From an uncultured Collinsella sp. (lineage in GTDB: Bacteria > Actinomycetota > Coriobacteriia > Coriobacteriales > Coriobacteriaceae): 64,000 nucleotides of DNA. Both the position numbers and the translations under genes were made by a program. Location of the stretch: assembly GCA_902470815.1 (NCBI GenBank), contig CABRHS010000003.1, forward strand, positions 67,463 to 131,462, written 5' to 3'. Below, piece after piece: positions 54,994 to 64,000 of this stretch (its first letter is position 1; every line of letters starts with the position of its first letter). The notes under the pieces were generated by a model, which saw only the letters and a list, made by a program, of their open reading frames with translations, did no database searches and was not told where the DNA came from.

Positions 54994-55269
54994 ATGGTTG
55001 GGGAGAACGGCGGGACGAGCGGTGCGCCCTCAGGTGAGAATTATCGGTTCTTCAATCACAGCGCCTGCGAGTTCTACCCATGTCACGATATGCCGGCCGA
55101 GGATCTTAACTGCCTGTTCTGCTTTTGCCCGCTGTATCGCCTGGGCGGGGATTGCGGTGGGAACTTCACCTATATAGACGGTGCCGATGGCGCGCGCATC
55201 AAGGATTGCAGCGCCTGCACCGTTCCGCACCGGCGCGAGAATTACGATTACATCTTGAGCCGGCTGTGA
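54994..55269 (+). CDS. Cysteine-rich small metal-binding domain protein
   Basis: This 91-residue protein starts at ATG 54994 with AAGGAGAG upstream. It matches the pattern I know as the cysteine-rich small domain (PF04071): FFNHSACEFYPCH, LNCLFCFCPLYRLGGDCGG and DCSACTVPHRRENYDYI. Eight conserved cysteines and two or three His suggest binding of zinc or another metal. Its biochemical role is unknown; in other genomes such proteins occur near cobalamin genes. Here it lies between hspR and clpB. Confidence 0.85.
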   Translation: MVGENGGTSGAPSGENYRFFNHSACEFYPCHDMPAEDLNCLFCFCPLYRLGGDCGGNFTYIDGADGARIKDCSACTVPHRRENYDYILSRL

Positions 55270-55526
55270 GCTGGCTGATGCTCGAGCGATGTTGGGCGGT
55301 GCCGCCGGACTTGCGGGATCGCGTTGCTCATCCTGCGGGGCTGGCGTGCGTCGACTATGACTAACCCCTCATCTATACACTAAGAAAATCTTATGTATTG
55401 AGACTTAGATTCTGGTATAAATCAAGCGTGCCTCGGCAACAATATCTCTCGATAACACAGTGCGCCGCCCCGTAGGGCGGCCTGATGCAACCCTGCGGCC
55501 TGGTTCGACTCGGCCACTTCAATCGA
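55270..55526. other. Intergenic region before clpB
   Basis: No gene was recognised. The first part may encode nothing more than the end of the preceding message. From 55381 it turns AT-rich and contains the clpB promoter and operator, followed by a GC-rich stretch (CCGCCCCG/GGGCGG near 55467-55482) that could fold in the leader. Confidence 0.4.
55387..55421 (+). promoter_or_regulatory. clpB promoter with candidate HspR operator
   Basis: AATCTTA (55387-55393) and TTAGATT (55405-55411) have an 11-bp spacer, as at dnaK. TATAAA (55416-55421) follows after 4 bp, preceded by TG, giving an extended -10. The leader to the start codon is about 155 bases. Confidence 0.65.
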
Positions 55527-55547
55527 GGGACAGTTCCTAATTTGAGG
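55527..55547. repeat. Short dispersed repeat, copy 2
   Basis: GGGACAGTTCCTAATTTGAG starts the unit that matches 54927-54947. It ends about 35 bp before the clpB start codon, within the leader. Confidence 0.4.
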
Positions 55548-55582
55548 TGGTGGCCAAGAGGGTTGCGAGAGAGGGTGATTCC

Positions 55583-58156
55583 ATGAGAATCGACAAGCTT
55601 GCCGTGACCTCGCGGGAGGCGCTGCAGAGCGCCATCGGCATCGCGGCCGATGCGCAGGCCGGGGCGGTGGAGCCTATCCACTTGCTCGCGGCCCTGCTCA
55701 ACGGGGGCGAACGCAACATCTCCGTCATAATCGAGCGCATCGGCGCCGATCCTGCCCGGCTCGCGAGCGCGACCCAGGCGGCCATCGATCGAGCTCCCAA
55801 GGTCGAGGGGGTCCAGCAGCAGCTCTCGCGTGATCTTACGCGCGTGCTCGACCGTGCGGAGAAGAAGGCCGCCAAGATGGGCGACAACTTCGTGGTGACC
55901 GAGCACCTGCTCATGGCGCTCGCCGAGGATAAGGGCGAGGCGGGCCGCATCTTGGCGGATGCCGGCGTGACGCGCGAGCGCATCGAGGAGGTCTACACGG
56001 AGCTTCGCGGTGACGACCGCGTGACCTCGGCCGATTCCAAGACCGAGTTCGAGGCCCTTGAGCAGTACGGCCGCAATATCTGCGACTTGGCGCGCGCCGG
56101 CAAGCTCGACCCTGTCATCGGCCGCACCGAGGAGATTCGGCGCACCATCCAGGTCCTCTCCCGCCGTACCAAGAACAACCCGGTGCTCATCGGCGAGCCC
56201 GGTGTGGGCAAGACCGCCATCGTGGAGGGCATCGCCCAACGCATCGTGGCGGGCGACGTGCCCAGCACCCTGCGCGACCGCGACCTTATCGAGCTCGACA
56301 TGAGCGCGCTGGTGGCGGGTGCCAAGTTCCGCGGTGAGTTCGAGGACCGCCTGAAGGCCGTGCTCAAGGAGGTCGAGAAGTCCGAGGGCCGTGTGATCCT
56401 GTTCATCGACGAGCTCCACACCATCGTGGGCGCCGGCGCCACGGAAGGATCCATGGACGCGGGCAACATCTTGAAGCCCGCGCTCGCCCGCGGCGACCTG
56501 CACGCGATCGGCGCCACAACGCTGGACGAGTACCGCAAGTACATCGAGAAGGATGCGGCCCTCGCCCGCCGTTTCCAGCAGGTGTTCGTTGGCGAGCCCA
56601 GCGTGGAGGACACTATCTCCATCCTGCGCGGCCTGAAGGAGAAGTACGAGATCTTCCATGGCGTGCGCATCACCGACGGTGCACTCGTGGCCGCCGCCGA
56701 TCTCTCGAGCCGTTACATCGCCGACCGTTTCCTGCCCGATAAGGCCATCGACCTGGTGGACGAGGCGGCCAGTCGTCTGCGCATGGAGCTCGACTCCATG
56801 CCCGTCGAGATCGACGCCATCACGCGTCAGCTCACGCAGATGCAGATCGAGGAGCAGGCGCTCATGAAGGAGAGCGACGAGGCTTCGAGGGAGCGCCTGG
56901 ATGCGCTGCGTCAGGACATCGCCGAGGTCCAAGAGAAGCTCAACGTCGCCAAGGCCGGCTGGCTCAACCAAAAGAACGCCATCGACCGTGTTCAGGAGCT
57001 CAAGGCCCAGCTGGACGAGGCCCGCGGCGAGGAGGAGCGCGCCACGCGCGAGGGCGATCTTGCCCGCGCCTCCGAGCTGCGCTTCAGCGTGATCCCGGGG
57101 CTCGAGTCCCAGGTGCGCGAGGGCGAGGAGATGCTCGCGGCGCAGAAGGAGGGGGAGAACTCCCTTAAGGAGGAGGTCACCTCCGACGAGATCGCCGAGG
57201 TGGTGAGCTCGTGGACAGGCGTGCCGGTGGCGAAGATGATGCAGGGCGAGCTCGAGAAGCTGCAGGGCCTCGAGGAGCAACTGCACGAGCGCGTCATCGG
57301 TCAGGATGAGGCCGTGCGCGCCGTCGCCGCCGCCGTGCGCCGCAGTCGCGCCGGGCTCTCCGATCCAGACCGCCCCATCGGCAGCTTCTTCTTCCTCGGA
57401 CCCACCGGCGTGGGCAAGACCGAGCTCGCCAAGGCGCTCGCCGAGTGCCTGTTCGACGACGAGCGAGCGCTCGTGCGCATCGACATGTCCGAGTACATGG
57501 AGAAGTTCAGCGTCCAGCGCCTCATCGGTGCCCCTCCCGGATACGTGGGGTATGACGAGGGCGGTCAACTTACCGAGGCCGTGCGCCGCCGCCCGTATTC
57601 CGTCATCCTGCTCGACGAGATGGAGAAGGCGCACCCGGATGTGTTCAACGTGCTGCTCCAGGTACTCGACGACGGTCGCCTCACGGACGGCCAGGGCCGT
57701 CAGGTGAGCTTCAAGAACACAATCATCATCATGACGAGCAACGTCGGCTCGAGTGCGATCGCCGAGAACGCGGGTCATGACGACGCTGAGATGCGTCGCC
57801 AGGTGGATGAGGCCATGAGCCACACGTTCAGGCCCGAGTTCCTGAACCGCATCGACGACATCGTGGTGTTCCACCCGCTCGGCATGGCCCAGATCGAGAA
57901 GATCGTCGACATACAGCTCGCCGACGTGCGCGCCCGCCTCGCGAAGGAGCGCATGACGCTCGTAATCTCGCCTGAGGCCAAGCAGGCACTCGCAGAGGGC
58001 GGCCTGGATCCCGTCTACGGCGCCCGCCCGCTCAAGCGTCTCATTCAGCGCGAAGTGGTCGACGCCATCGCCCGCGCCATAATCGAGGGCCGCGTGCGCG
58101 AGGGCGACGAGGTGAAGATCGACGTCGACGGGGACGGCTCGTTCGTCGTCGCGTAA
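55583..58156 (+). CDS. clpB: Disaggregase ClpB
   Basis: The start is ATG 55583 (AGAGGG upstream), giving 857 residues. The N domain (1-145), the first AAA+ domain with GEPGVGKTA, the coiled-coil middle domain (about 400-520) and the second AAA+ domain with GPTGVGKTE are all present, as is the sensor region GARPLKR. The middle domain separates ClpB from ClpA and ClpC. It rescues aggregated proteins together with DnaK. The start [17 protein letters not shown] lacks the usual few extra residues. Confidence 0.97.
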   Translation: MRIDKLAVTSREALQSAIGIAADAQAGAVEPIHLLAALLNGGERNISVIIERIGADPARLASATQAAIDRAPKVEGVQQQLSRDLTRVLDRAEKKAAKMGDNFVVTEHLLMALAEDKGEAGRILADAGVTRERIEEVYTELRGDDRVTSADSKTEFEALEQYGRNICDLARAGKLDPVIGRTEEIRRTIQVLSRRTKNNPVLIGEPGVGKTAIVEGIAQRIVAGDVPSTLRDRDLIELDMSALVAGAKFRGEFEDRLKAVLKEVEKSEGRVILFIDELHTIVGAGATEGSMDAGNILKPALARGDLHAIGATTLDEYRKYIEKDAALARRFQQVFVGEPSVEDTISILRGLKEKYEIFHGVRITDGALVAAADLSSRYIADRFLPDKAIDLVDEAASRLRMELDSMPVEIDAITRQLTQMQIEEQALMKESDEASRERLDALRQDIAEVQEKLNVAKAGWLNQKNAIDRVQELKAQLDEARGEEERATREGDLARASELRFSVIPGLESQVREGEEMLAAQKEGENSLKEEVTSDEIAEVVSSWTGVPVAKMMQGELEKLQGLEEQLHERVIGQDEAVRAVAAAVRRSRAGLSDPDRPIGSFFFLGPTGVGKTELAKALAECLFDDERALVRIDMSEYMEKFSVQRLIGAPPGYVGYDEGGQLTEAVRRRPYSVILLDEMEKAHPDVFNVLLQVLDDGRLTDGQGRQVSFKNTIIIMTSNVGSSAIAENAGHDDAEMRRQVDEAMSHTFRPEFLNRIDDIVVFHPLGMAQIEKIVDIQLADVRARLAKERMTLVISPEAKQALAEGGLDPVYGARPLKRLIQREVVDAIARAIIEGRVREGDEVKIDVDGDGSFVVA

Positions 58157-58175
58157 GAAATGCCGCATTGACGAT

Positions 58176-58214
58176 GGGCGCTGGTTGCGTGCTGCAGCCG
58201 GCGCCCGTTTTTTT
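58176..58214 (+). terminator. Terminator of clpB
   Basis: GGGCGCTGG pairs with CCGGCGCCC around GTTGC/GCAG stem bases, followed by seven T residues. Confidence 0.85.
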
Positions 58215-58281
58215 CAAGGCCCGATTGGCAGCCCGGGCTTGCGGGCATACTCGCAATGACGCTTTCAGATCGGAGGTCGTG

Positions 58282-59397
58282 ATGAACGCCAAGCGAATCG
58301 CCCGCCCGCTCGTCGCCTGTATTGCGCTGATGATCGGCCTTGCCGGATGCGGGGGTTCGACTGATCCCGCCGGCTCCGCAACGCCCGGTCCATCACAGGG
58401 TTTGGATGCAAGCGCAACGCCCGCCCAGCGCGCCGCGGCCTTGTACCAAGAAGCGGTCTCTCATCCTCAGTCGTATTTCGGTCTCCCTGAGCATCCTGAG
58501 GGTACGGGTGGATCTGATGTTCCGGCATTCGACTACGCTTTGGTGGCCGTCAAGCCCGGCGAGCTCCCCGCGCTGCTTTTGCGCGCCATGGGTTCGGATG
58601 GTCGATGGGCCGACGCAGCGGAGATCGTGCCCCTTACCGTGAACGACGCCGGGGACGGGCTTTCAGCTGAGATCGCGCCGCTATGGGAGGACATCTCTCA
58701 GGCGGAAGGGCGGCAGAGGAGCGTTATGGCGTCTGCGTACGGCGACGGCCTGCTCATCGAGGATATGAATCAATCGACGGGTGAGGGCGTTGTCTGGCGT
58801 CGCCGCTTCGAGGCGGATTCTGTGCGTCCGGAGCCCGTGTGCGAATTGCGCGTGGGGTCTGATTCGATGGTGGCCAGGGCTGCCGCGGAGGAATATGTAC
58901 CCATATCCTGGGAGACATGCCCGCTTTCGGGGGCGAATCTCGACGACCTCGCCAGTCTGAAGGCGCTCGCGGACGGCACGTGGCAGTCGACCGCCGTGCG
59001 CGAGGGCAAAGACCGCTCGACAGCGACGGAGCAATTCGGACTCATCTCTCTGACTGGCACGGTGCGCGAGCTTGATGACCGCGGTATCGCCGCGCTGCAG
59101 GGCATCGAGAACCCCAATCCTCCAAGCGACGACCTCGTGATGCACGCGGTGCTCGAGCTCGACGAGCCCGTGACCCTGACCGCCTTGAGTGGCGGTAGTC
59201 CGGCCCCGCGCGAGGGAGAGGCGCGCTTGATTCTTATCGAGCGGGACACGAGTGAGCTGACCTGGGGCGCCTATCAGGACAAACATGTGACCGCGGCGAT
59301 CGATCCCGCGATGCTGAGGTGGCCCTCCGACACGAGTCTGCCGCTTGGAGAGCCTGGTGTCGCAACGGCGGGTATCGTCGTCGTTGATGTTGGGTGA
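58282..59397 (+). CDS. Secreted lipoprotein, unknown function
   Basis: This 371-residue protein starts at ATG 58282 with GGAGG upstream. The signal peptide ends in the lipobox GLAGC, with C23 as lipidation site. A short Ser/Pro/Gly linker is followed by a mostly beta-strand region of about 330 residues, with no motif I recognise. It lies downstream of the clpB terminator and is probably its own unit. Confidence 0.8.
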   Translation: MNAKRIARPLVACIALMIGLAGCGGSTDPAGSATPGPSQGLDASATPAQRAAALYQEAVSHPQSYFGLPEHPEGTGGSDVPAFDYALVAVKPGELPALLLRAMGSDGRWADAAEIVPLTVNDAGDGLSAEIAPLWEDISQAEGRQRSVMASAYGDGLLIEDMNQSTGEGVVWRRRFEADSVRPEPVCELRVGSDSMVARAAAEEYVPISWETCPLSGANLDDLASLKALADGTWQSTAVREGKDRSTATEQFGLISLTGTVRELDDRGIAALQGIENPNPPSDDLVMHAVLELDEPVTLTALSGGSPAPREGEARLILIERDTSELTWGAYQDKHVTAAIDPAMLRWPSDTSLPLGEPGVATAGIVVVDVG

Positions 59398-59569
59398 TGC
59401 CGTCGCAGTGCCGCTAGGATGGCAGGAAACAAGAGCTTCGTGCCGACCACGACCGCGGGTATGGAAGCAGCTGCGGTCGCTATCGTATATCCTGCTGATA
59501 CAGAGAACTGAAGGGGTGCCGGCCCACGTGCGCTCGCACGGAGGGTCGGCCTTTGCGAGGGGAGGACTC

Positions 59570-59725
59570 ATGGTCGAGCCGCAGAGGACGGGCGAGGAGA
59601 CTTGCGTTCCGGAGTACGACGATCCGTGCATTCGCGCGGAGAATGAGGACGACGACGGGTACGATCCGTATTCCGACCGCCGGCCCGATTCCGAGCCCCT
59701 GTTCGAGCGCGACCCGTGGGCGTAG
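59570..59725 (+). CDS. Small acidic protein, unknown function
   Basis: The start is ATG 59570 with a strong GAGGGGAGG, giving 51 residues. It is highly acidic with many Asp, Glu, Pro and Tyr (EYDDPCIRAENEDDDGYDPY). No family was recognised. The good ribosome site and the tight spacing of seven bases to gluQ support it as a real gene co-expressed with gluQ. Confidence 0.6.
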   Translation: MVEPQRTGEETCVPEYDDPCIRAENEDDDGYDPYSDRRPDSEPLFERDPWA

Positions 59726-59732
59726 CGGCCGC

Positions 59733-60749
59733 ATGATGGGATCGGCAGAAAACCTCGAGGGTGCTTGCGGGGCGTTTTCGCAAAGTGCGCAGGTGGCCGA
59801 TGCGCGGCTGGTCGTTGGACGCTTCGCCCCGTCGCCGACGGGCCGCATGCACTTAGGGAACGTCGCAGCTTCGCTTTTGGCATGGCTTTCGGTTCGCAGT
59901 CAGGGTGGCAAGCTCGTGCTGCGCATCGAGGATCTGGATGACCGCGCCCGCAGCGGTCCGTGGGCCGAGCTGCTCATGGACGATCTGCGCTGGTTGGGGC
60001 TCGAGTGGGACGAGGGGCCGTATTACCAGACCGAGCGGCTTGACCTCTATGAAGATGCGTTGCGACGGCTCGATTCGCTTGGTCTGGTCTATCCCTGCTT
60101 TTGCACGCGGGCGGAGCTCCATGCCGCGAGCGCCCCTCATGCCAGCGACGGCACGCCCGTGTATGCGGGGACGTGTCGGAATCTGACGCCCGATCAGGTG
60201 GCGGAGCGCTCGGCTGTCCGACCGCCCGCGATGCGCGTCCGCGTGCCGGCTCCGGGCGACCCCGCGGGAGTGCGGACGTTCACCGACCGCACTTATGGGC
60301 CGCGGCGCGAGGAGCTCGCCCGTGAGTGTGGGGACTTCCTGATCCGCCGCAGCGATGGCGTCTTCGCGTACCAGCTCGCGGTCGTCGTGGACGATGCCAC
60401 CATGGGCATCACGGAGGTCGTGCGCGGCTGCGATCTGCTGGGTTCGACGGCGCGCCAGCTGTATCTGCAGGATGTGCTGGGCTACGCGCATCCCGAGTAT
60501 GCGCATGTTCCATTGTTGGTTGCTCCGGACGGCCGCCGACTTTCCAAGCGCGATCGCGACCTCGATATGGGGGAGCTGCGCAAACGGTTCGACTCGTCCG
60601 AGGAGCTATTGGGGCGCCTCGCGCATGCGCTGGGCCTGAAGCCCGATGCCGCGCCGTGCCCTGCGATGCGCCTCGCTGAGGGATTCAGCTGGGACCGGGT
60701 GTGCGCGCACCGCGACAACTTCATGGTTGTGCCCGGTTTCTTGGGCTAG
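59733..60749 (+). CDS. gluQ: Glutamyl-queuosine tRNA(Asp) synthetase
   Basis: The start is ATG 59733 (59736 also possible), giving 338 residues. The catalytic core of class I glutamyl-tRNA synthetase has GRFAPSPTGRMHLGN and the KMSKS-like RRLSKRDRD. The zinc site appears as PCFCTRAEL with a later YAGTCR. The anticodon-binding domain of true GluRS is absent, which defines GluQ. It attaches glutamate to queuosine in the anticodon of tRNA-Asp. The substrate tRNA (32982-33059) and a queuosine precursor transporter (28189-28809) are in the same window. Confidence 0.92.
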   Translation: MMGSAENLEGACGAFSQSAQVADARLVVGRFAPSPTGRMHLGNVAASLLAWLSVRSQGGKLVLRIEDLDDRARSGPWAELLMDDLRWLGLEWDEGPYYQTERLDLYEDALRRLDSLGLVYPCFCTRAELHAASAPHASDGTPVYAGTCRNLTPDQVAERSAVRPPAMRVRVPAPGDPAGVRTFTDRTYGPRREELARECGDFLIRRSDGVFAYQLAVVVDDATMGITEVVRGCDLLGSTARQLYLQDVLGYAHPEYAHVPLLVAPDGRRLSKRDRDLDMGELRKRFDSSEELLGRLAHALGLKPDAAPCPAMRLAEGFSWDRVCAHRDNFMVVPGFLG

Positions 60750-60816
60750 TTTTGAATTATTGCCCCTATGCCCTGTTCAAGCCCTGGGAAGTGCGTTATC
60801 ATCGACTAGCTGTTCC

Positions 60817-60907
60817 GGAGAGCTGACCGAGAGGCCGAAGGTGCTCGCCTGCTAAGCGAGTATGGGCCACAAGCCCATCTGGGGTTCGAATCCCCAGCTC
60901 TCCGCCA
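60817..60907 (+). tRNA. tRNA-Ser(GCU), CCA encoded
   Basis: The acceptor arms GGAGAGC and GCTCTCC pair perfectly, followed by G and CCA. The anticodon GCT is at 60851-60853 in loop CTGCTAA. The long variable arm (TATGGGCC...GGCCCAT-like) is typical of serine tRNA. A TATCAT (60797-60802) is a likely -10. Confidence 0.96.
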
Positions 60908-60919
60908 GTCAGATTTGAG

Positions 60920-60946
60920 AAGCGAGCCCATGAGGCTCGCTTTTTT
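60920..60946 (+). terminator. Terminator of tRNA-Ser(GCU)
   Basis: AAGCGAGCC and GGCTCGCTT pair around CATGA and are followed by TTTTT. Confidence 0.88.
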
Positions 60947-61257
60947 GTTTCCGCACCACTGATTCGAACCCCGTGAGGGGTGCGGAGCTGCGGAAATGGG
61001 GGGGGGTGGGGCATGCCATTTGTTTCACAGCCCAAGAGTAGCGATCTTTTGGTAATTGCGCTGCGCACGGAAAGGCCCCTCCGAAGAGGGGCCTTGAGAT
61101 TTGTTGCAGTAAAAAGCGGGCCTCACAAGCGTCGACTGTTTGCATCGCAGTGAATCCGCAGGTAAGGTCCGCGCCGCATTTCGGCTTACTTGGATGCCCA
61201 CCGATTTACTGCAACATTTCTCGCAGTCCGCCGGCAAGCGCCGAAAAACGCGCTCCG
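60947..61257. other. Structured intergenic region with terminator-like stem and long inverted repeat
   Basis: No gene was recognised in this 311-base stretch. AAGGCCCCTC and GAGGGGCCTT (61072-61095) form a 10-bp stem with a CGAA loop that could terminate the ferritin transcript from the minus strand. GTTGCAGTAAA (61103-61113) is the exact reverse complement of TTTACTGCAAC (61205-61215), enclosing about 90 bases with a smaller GTAAG/CTTAC pair inside. It could be a folded RNA or the remnant of a small mobile repeat. Confidence 0.45.
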
Positions 61258-61776
61258 CTACAGCGGCAGCGCGGTCATCTGCGTGTACACGCGTGCCTGA
61301 TACTCGCGGTCAAGGTCGTACAGACCCTTGGGATCGCATCCGAACAGCTTCATTTTGGTCACCATGTCGCGGGCGTTGGCCTCCTCTTCACCTTGCTCCT
61401 TCACGAAGTAGTCGAGCATGCGCAGAGCACGGATGTCATGCGCCTCGTGTGCGATCTCGTAGCAGCGGTGGATGAGGCTCGTGATGTATTCCTCGTGTGC
61501 GAGGCCCGCCTCAAGTGGCGCAAGGTCGTTCTCAAAGCGCATGTTGGGCTGCTCGATGGCGAGCATGGTGGGCTTGTAGTCGTTATCCAGCAGGTAGCGG
61601 CGCATGGCCATCGCGTGGTCGACTTCCTCTTTCACCTGGATCTCGTACCAGTTGGCAAAACCCTTGAGACCTCGCTCCTCGTAGTAATCGGCAAAGGTGA
61701 GGTACAGGTACGCCGAGTACAGCTCCTTGTTGATCTGCTCTTCGAGTGCCTTGGCGACGCTTTCGTTCATAGCCAT
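61258..61776 (-). CDS. ftnA: Ferritin (iron storage)
   Basis: The start is ATG 61776 with GAAGGG upstream, giving 172 residues. The four-helix bundle of FtnA is evident: EEQINKELYSAYLYL, YYEERGLKGFANWYEIQVKEEVDHAM, and EANARDMVTKMKLFG. Glu and His residues of the ferroxidase centre (in EELYS, EEVDHA and VKEQGEEE regions) are present. It stores iron and protects against peroxide-driven damage. It is divergent from the DUF2207 gene. Confidence 0.95.
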   Translation of the reverse strand: MAMNESVAKALEEQINKELYSAYLYLTFADYYEERGLKGFANWYEIQVKEEVDHAMAMRRYLLDNDYKPTMLAIEQPNMRFENDLAPLEAGLAHEEYITSLIHRCYEIAHEAHDIRALRMLDYFVKEQGEEEANARDMVTKMKLFGCDPKGLYDLDREYQARVYTQMTALPL

Positions 61777-61931
61777 GTGCGATCCCTTCTCTGCGGTTAT
61801 GGGTGCTGATGACCAGTATAAGTCTGCGCGCGGGCTCGTTTGCCGAATCGCCGTTTGCGAAACGCTTGGACCCGCGGTGCATGCGTGCGGGTACAATGTG
61901 CGCATGTTCGACTCGGAGAAAGGCGGCTTGC

Positions 61932-63902
61932 ATGCCCACCTTGCCCTCACGCGCCTGCGTTCGTGCCATGCGCCGTTCGGTGCCCACGGCCGTGTTGATC
62001 GCCCTTGCAGCCTTCGTGGTGGCGCTTGCGTGCCCTCGCGCCGCACTCGCCGACACGTACTCCTTGCCGCGCGTCCACACGCAGGCGCAGGTCATGGAGA
62101 ACGGCGACCTGTTCGTGACCGAGGCACGCACGTTCTCCTTCGAGGACGACGTCAACGGTGTCTACTGGGAGATCCCCTTCGCGCGCAACGAGCAGGGGCA
62201 GGCCTCGTCCATCACCGTGCTCGACGTGCAGGAGCTCGACGACGCCGTCGTGGACGGGTCCGAGGCAGAGGCACGCCGGGCGACACAGCCCATGCGGGAG
62301 GTCGCGTGGGCGGAATCTGGCGACGCCCATGTCTACACGGTTGAGGACACTGGCGAGGGCCTCAAGCTCAAGGTCTTTGTCCCGCGCGAGGACGGCGACG
62401 AGGTTACCCTGTGGGTGAGCTACATGATCGAGGGCGCCGTCATGGCCTGGCCAGACACCGCCGAGCTCTATTGGCAGTTCATCGGGTCCGGATGGGAGGA
62501 AGACGCCGAGGACGTCCGCCTCGACGTGACGTTCGCCGACGCGGCCCAGGGCACGCCGGCCATCACGGGCACCGCCGACGCCGCCAACCTGCGCGCCTGG
62601 GGCCACGGCCCGCTCGACGGCGAGGTCTCGCTCGATGTGGCCGACCCGACAGACCCCCATGTGACCCTCACGGCGCCCACTGTGCGCGCCGGGCAATTCG
62701 CCGAGGTCCGCGCCGTGTTCCCCGCCGACTGGGTTCCCGGCCTCGCGCCCTCGGGCGAGTCGCGCCTCGATGGGGTCATCGCCGAGGAGACCGCCTGGGC
62801 CAATGAGGCCAACGCCCGCCGCGAGCGCGCGCGGCGCACGGCGGTCATCGGCACGGCGATATTCGTCGTCGGGCCGGCGCTCATGCTCGCGCTCGTCATC
62901 TACCTGCGCAAAACCAAGTACGCGAACTACAAGTCCACCTTCGACGAGACCTACTTCCGTGACATCCCGTCAAAAGACCATCCGGCGGTGCTCTCCGCGC
63001 TGATGCATGGCGGCTCGGTGCAGGACTGCGCCTTCATCGCTACGCTCATGAAGCTCACCGACGACCGCGTGATCAAGGTCAGCCACAGGACGCGCACCGA
63101 GGACGGGTTCCTAGGGATGGGGAAGAAGAAGGTCGAGGAATATTCGATCCAGCTGATTGCACGCGAGCTCACGACTGACCCCATCGATCAGGCGGCGCTC
63201 GACTTGTACTTTGGCCCCGATGCTAAGAACGGCACGGCGCGCTACCTCAGCACGTTCCAGAGCCTGGACGATGTGGGAGAGCAGCTGCAGGCGTTCAAGG
63301 ATCAGGTGGTCGCGGGGCTCGAGCTCCGCAGGCTCACGAACCTCGTGCCAATCGAATTCAAGGTGGGGGTCATCTTCGTCTGCATCATGCTGGGGTGCGG
63401 CGGCCTCATCTTCACCATGAAGACCGACGGTGTTTCGTTCCCGTTCATCGCGGCGGGCGTTGCCATGGCGATCGCCGCGGCAGTCTTTGCGGGAACGGCC
63501 AAGCAGTACACGCCCGGGGCCGTCGAGCTCCTTTGCCGGTGTCAGGCGCTCGAGCGCTGGCTCGTGGACTTCACCAACTTGGACGAGGCGGTGCCCGACG
63601 ACCTGATTCTGTGGAACAAGATGCTCGTGCTCGCCGCCGCCTTTGGCGTGAGCGACGAAGTCCTGCGCCAGCTCGCCGACGCGGTGCCCGTCGACCTGCG
63701 TGAGAGCGAAGACGGGACCTACTATTATCCCAGCTACGTATGGTATCACCGCTTTGGCGGCATGGGTTCGCCCATGAGCGAGATGCACGACTCGTATCAG
63801 GCGCTCGTCTCGAGCTCGAGCAGCTCCGGTTCGGGCGGTGGCGGCGGCTTCTCCGGCGGTGGAGGCGGCGGAGTCGGCGGTGGGGGCGGCGGCACGTTCT
63901 AG
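61932..63902 (+). CDS. DUF2207 membrane protein with glycine-rich tail
   Basis: The start is ATG 61932 with AAAGGCGG upstream, giving 656 residues. A signal peptide (VPTAVLIALAAFVVALA, cut near ALA-D) is followed by a beta-rich outer domain (about 45-290) that fits PF09972, one membrane helix (about 300-325), a cytoplasmic part and two more helices (about 475-520). The tail is Ser/Gly-rich (SSSSGSGGGG, GGGGGTF). Function is unknown; such genes often neighbour lemA. Here lemA is at 14178-14732. Confidence 0.88.
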   Translation: MPTLPSRACVRAMRRSVPTAVLIALAAFVVALACPRAALADTYSLPRVHTQAQVMENGDLFVTEARTFSFEDDVNGVYWEIPFARNEQGQASSITVLDVQELDDAVVDGSEAEARRATQPMREVAWAESGDAHVYTVEDTGEGLKLKVFVPREDGDEVTLWVSYMIEGAVMAWPDTAELYWQFIGSGWEEDAEDVRLDVTFADAAQGTPAITGTADAANLRAWGHGPLDGEVSLDVADPTDPHVTLTAPTVRAGQFAEVRAVFPADWVPGLAPSGESRLDGVIAEETAWANEANARRERARRTAVIGTAIFVVGPALMLALVIYLRKTKYANYKSTFDETYFRDIPSKDHPAVLSALMHGGSVQDCAFIATLMKLTDDRVIKVSHRTRTEDGFLGMGKKKVEEYSIQLIARELTTDPIDQAALDLYFGPDAKNGTARYLSTFQSLDDVGEQLQAFKDQVVAGLELRRLTNLVPIEFKVGVIFVCIMLGCGGLIFTMKTDGVSFPFIAAGVAMAIAAAVFAGTAKQYTPGAVELLCRCQALERWLVDFTNLDEAVPDDLILWNKMLVLAAAFGVSDEVLRQLADAVPVDLRESEDGTYYYPSYVWYHRFGGMGSPMSEMHDSYQALVSSSSSSGSGGGGGFSGGGGGGVGGGGGGTF

Positions 63903-64000
63903 CGGCGCCTCGCATACATGAGAAAACGGCGCCCGTCTCGGTGGATGAACTGCGCCCCGAAACTTGGACGCGATAAATACTAGCCGCTACGCGGCGGCCC

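Overview
The window is about 64 kb of a high-GC, densely coding bacterial chromosome. It most likely comes from a Coriobacteriia gut anaerobe close to Collinsella or Olsenella. This is inferred from the mix of actinobacterial traits (HspR-controlled dnaK operon, high GC), strict-anaerobe enzymes (rubrerythrin, 2x[4Fe-4S] ferredoxin, ferritin), several PTS sugar systems, LytTR regulators and an NRAMP-related magnesium transporter of the type described in Eggerthella. No plasmid, phage, insertion sequence or CRISPR array is visible. The species cannot be fixed from the sequence alone.

Layout. Positions 1-4366: the end of a degenerate polysaccharide deacetylase, then a magnesium operon (candidate compact M-box leader, MgtE-type sensor fused to a membrane domain, NRAMP-family Mg2+ transporter). 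Positions 4401-11788: a lower-GC accessory block with an NTF2-like/LytTR regulator, a 21-bp-period direct repeat, and a 2,082-residue sortase-anchored surface protein built from five large modules. Positions 12060-15665: a membrane acyltransferase with an SGNH domain, LemA, a TetR regulator and tRNA-Ser(UGA). Positions 15730-21537: a TadA-glycerate kinase fusion, SRP RNA and a heterodimeric ABC exporter. Positions 21790-28067: an alpha-glucoside utilisation cluster (PTS EIICB, GH4 phospho-glucosidase, a small membrane protein, two overlapping short RpiR regulators and an MFS carrier). Positions 28189-32753: queT, then a tightly packed operon of glycosyltransferase, LytS-type kinase, LytTR response regulator and phosphodiesterase.

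Positions 32914-35444: tRNA-Asp(GUC), an IscR-like Rrf2 regulator, a MutY-like glycosylase without Fe-S cysteines, and rubrerythrin. Positions 35665-40073: a second sortase-anchored protein with a transglutaminase-like core and a discoidin domain, then a small membrane protein. Positions 40131-45851: DNA maintenance genes rmuC, nth and mfd. Positions 46068-49876: a beta-glucoside system (divergent RpiR regulator, GH1, PTS EIIBC). Positions 49980-58156: ferredoxin and the heat-shock block dnaK-grpE-dnaJ-hspR plus clpB, with a shared inverted repeat at dnaK and clpB. Positions 58282-63902: a lipoprotein, gluQ, tRNA-Ser(GCU), ferritin and a DUF2207 membrane protein.

Genes that work together: sugar is taken up and phosphorylated by the two PTS permeases and hydrolysed by GH4 or GH1. 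Queuosine precursor import (QueT), tRNA-Asp and GluQ form the parts of one tRNA modification route. HspR probably controls both dnaK and clpB. Start codons were chosen by Shine-Dalgarno spacing where several were possible. Family assignments come from motif recognition, not from database searches.
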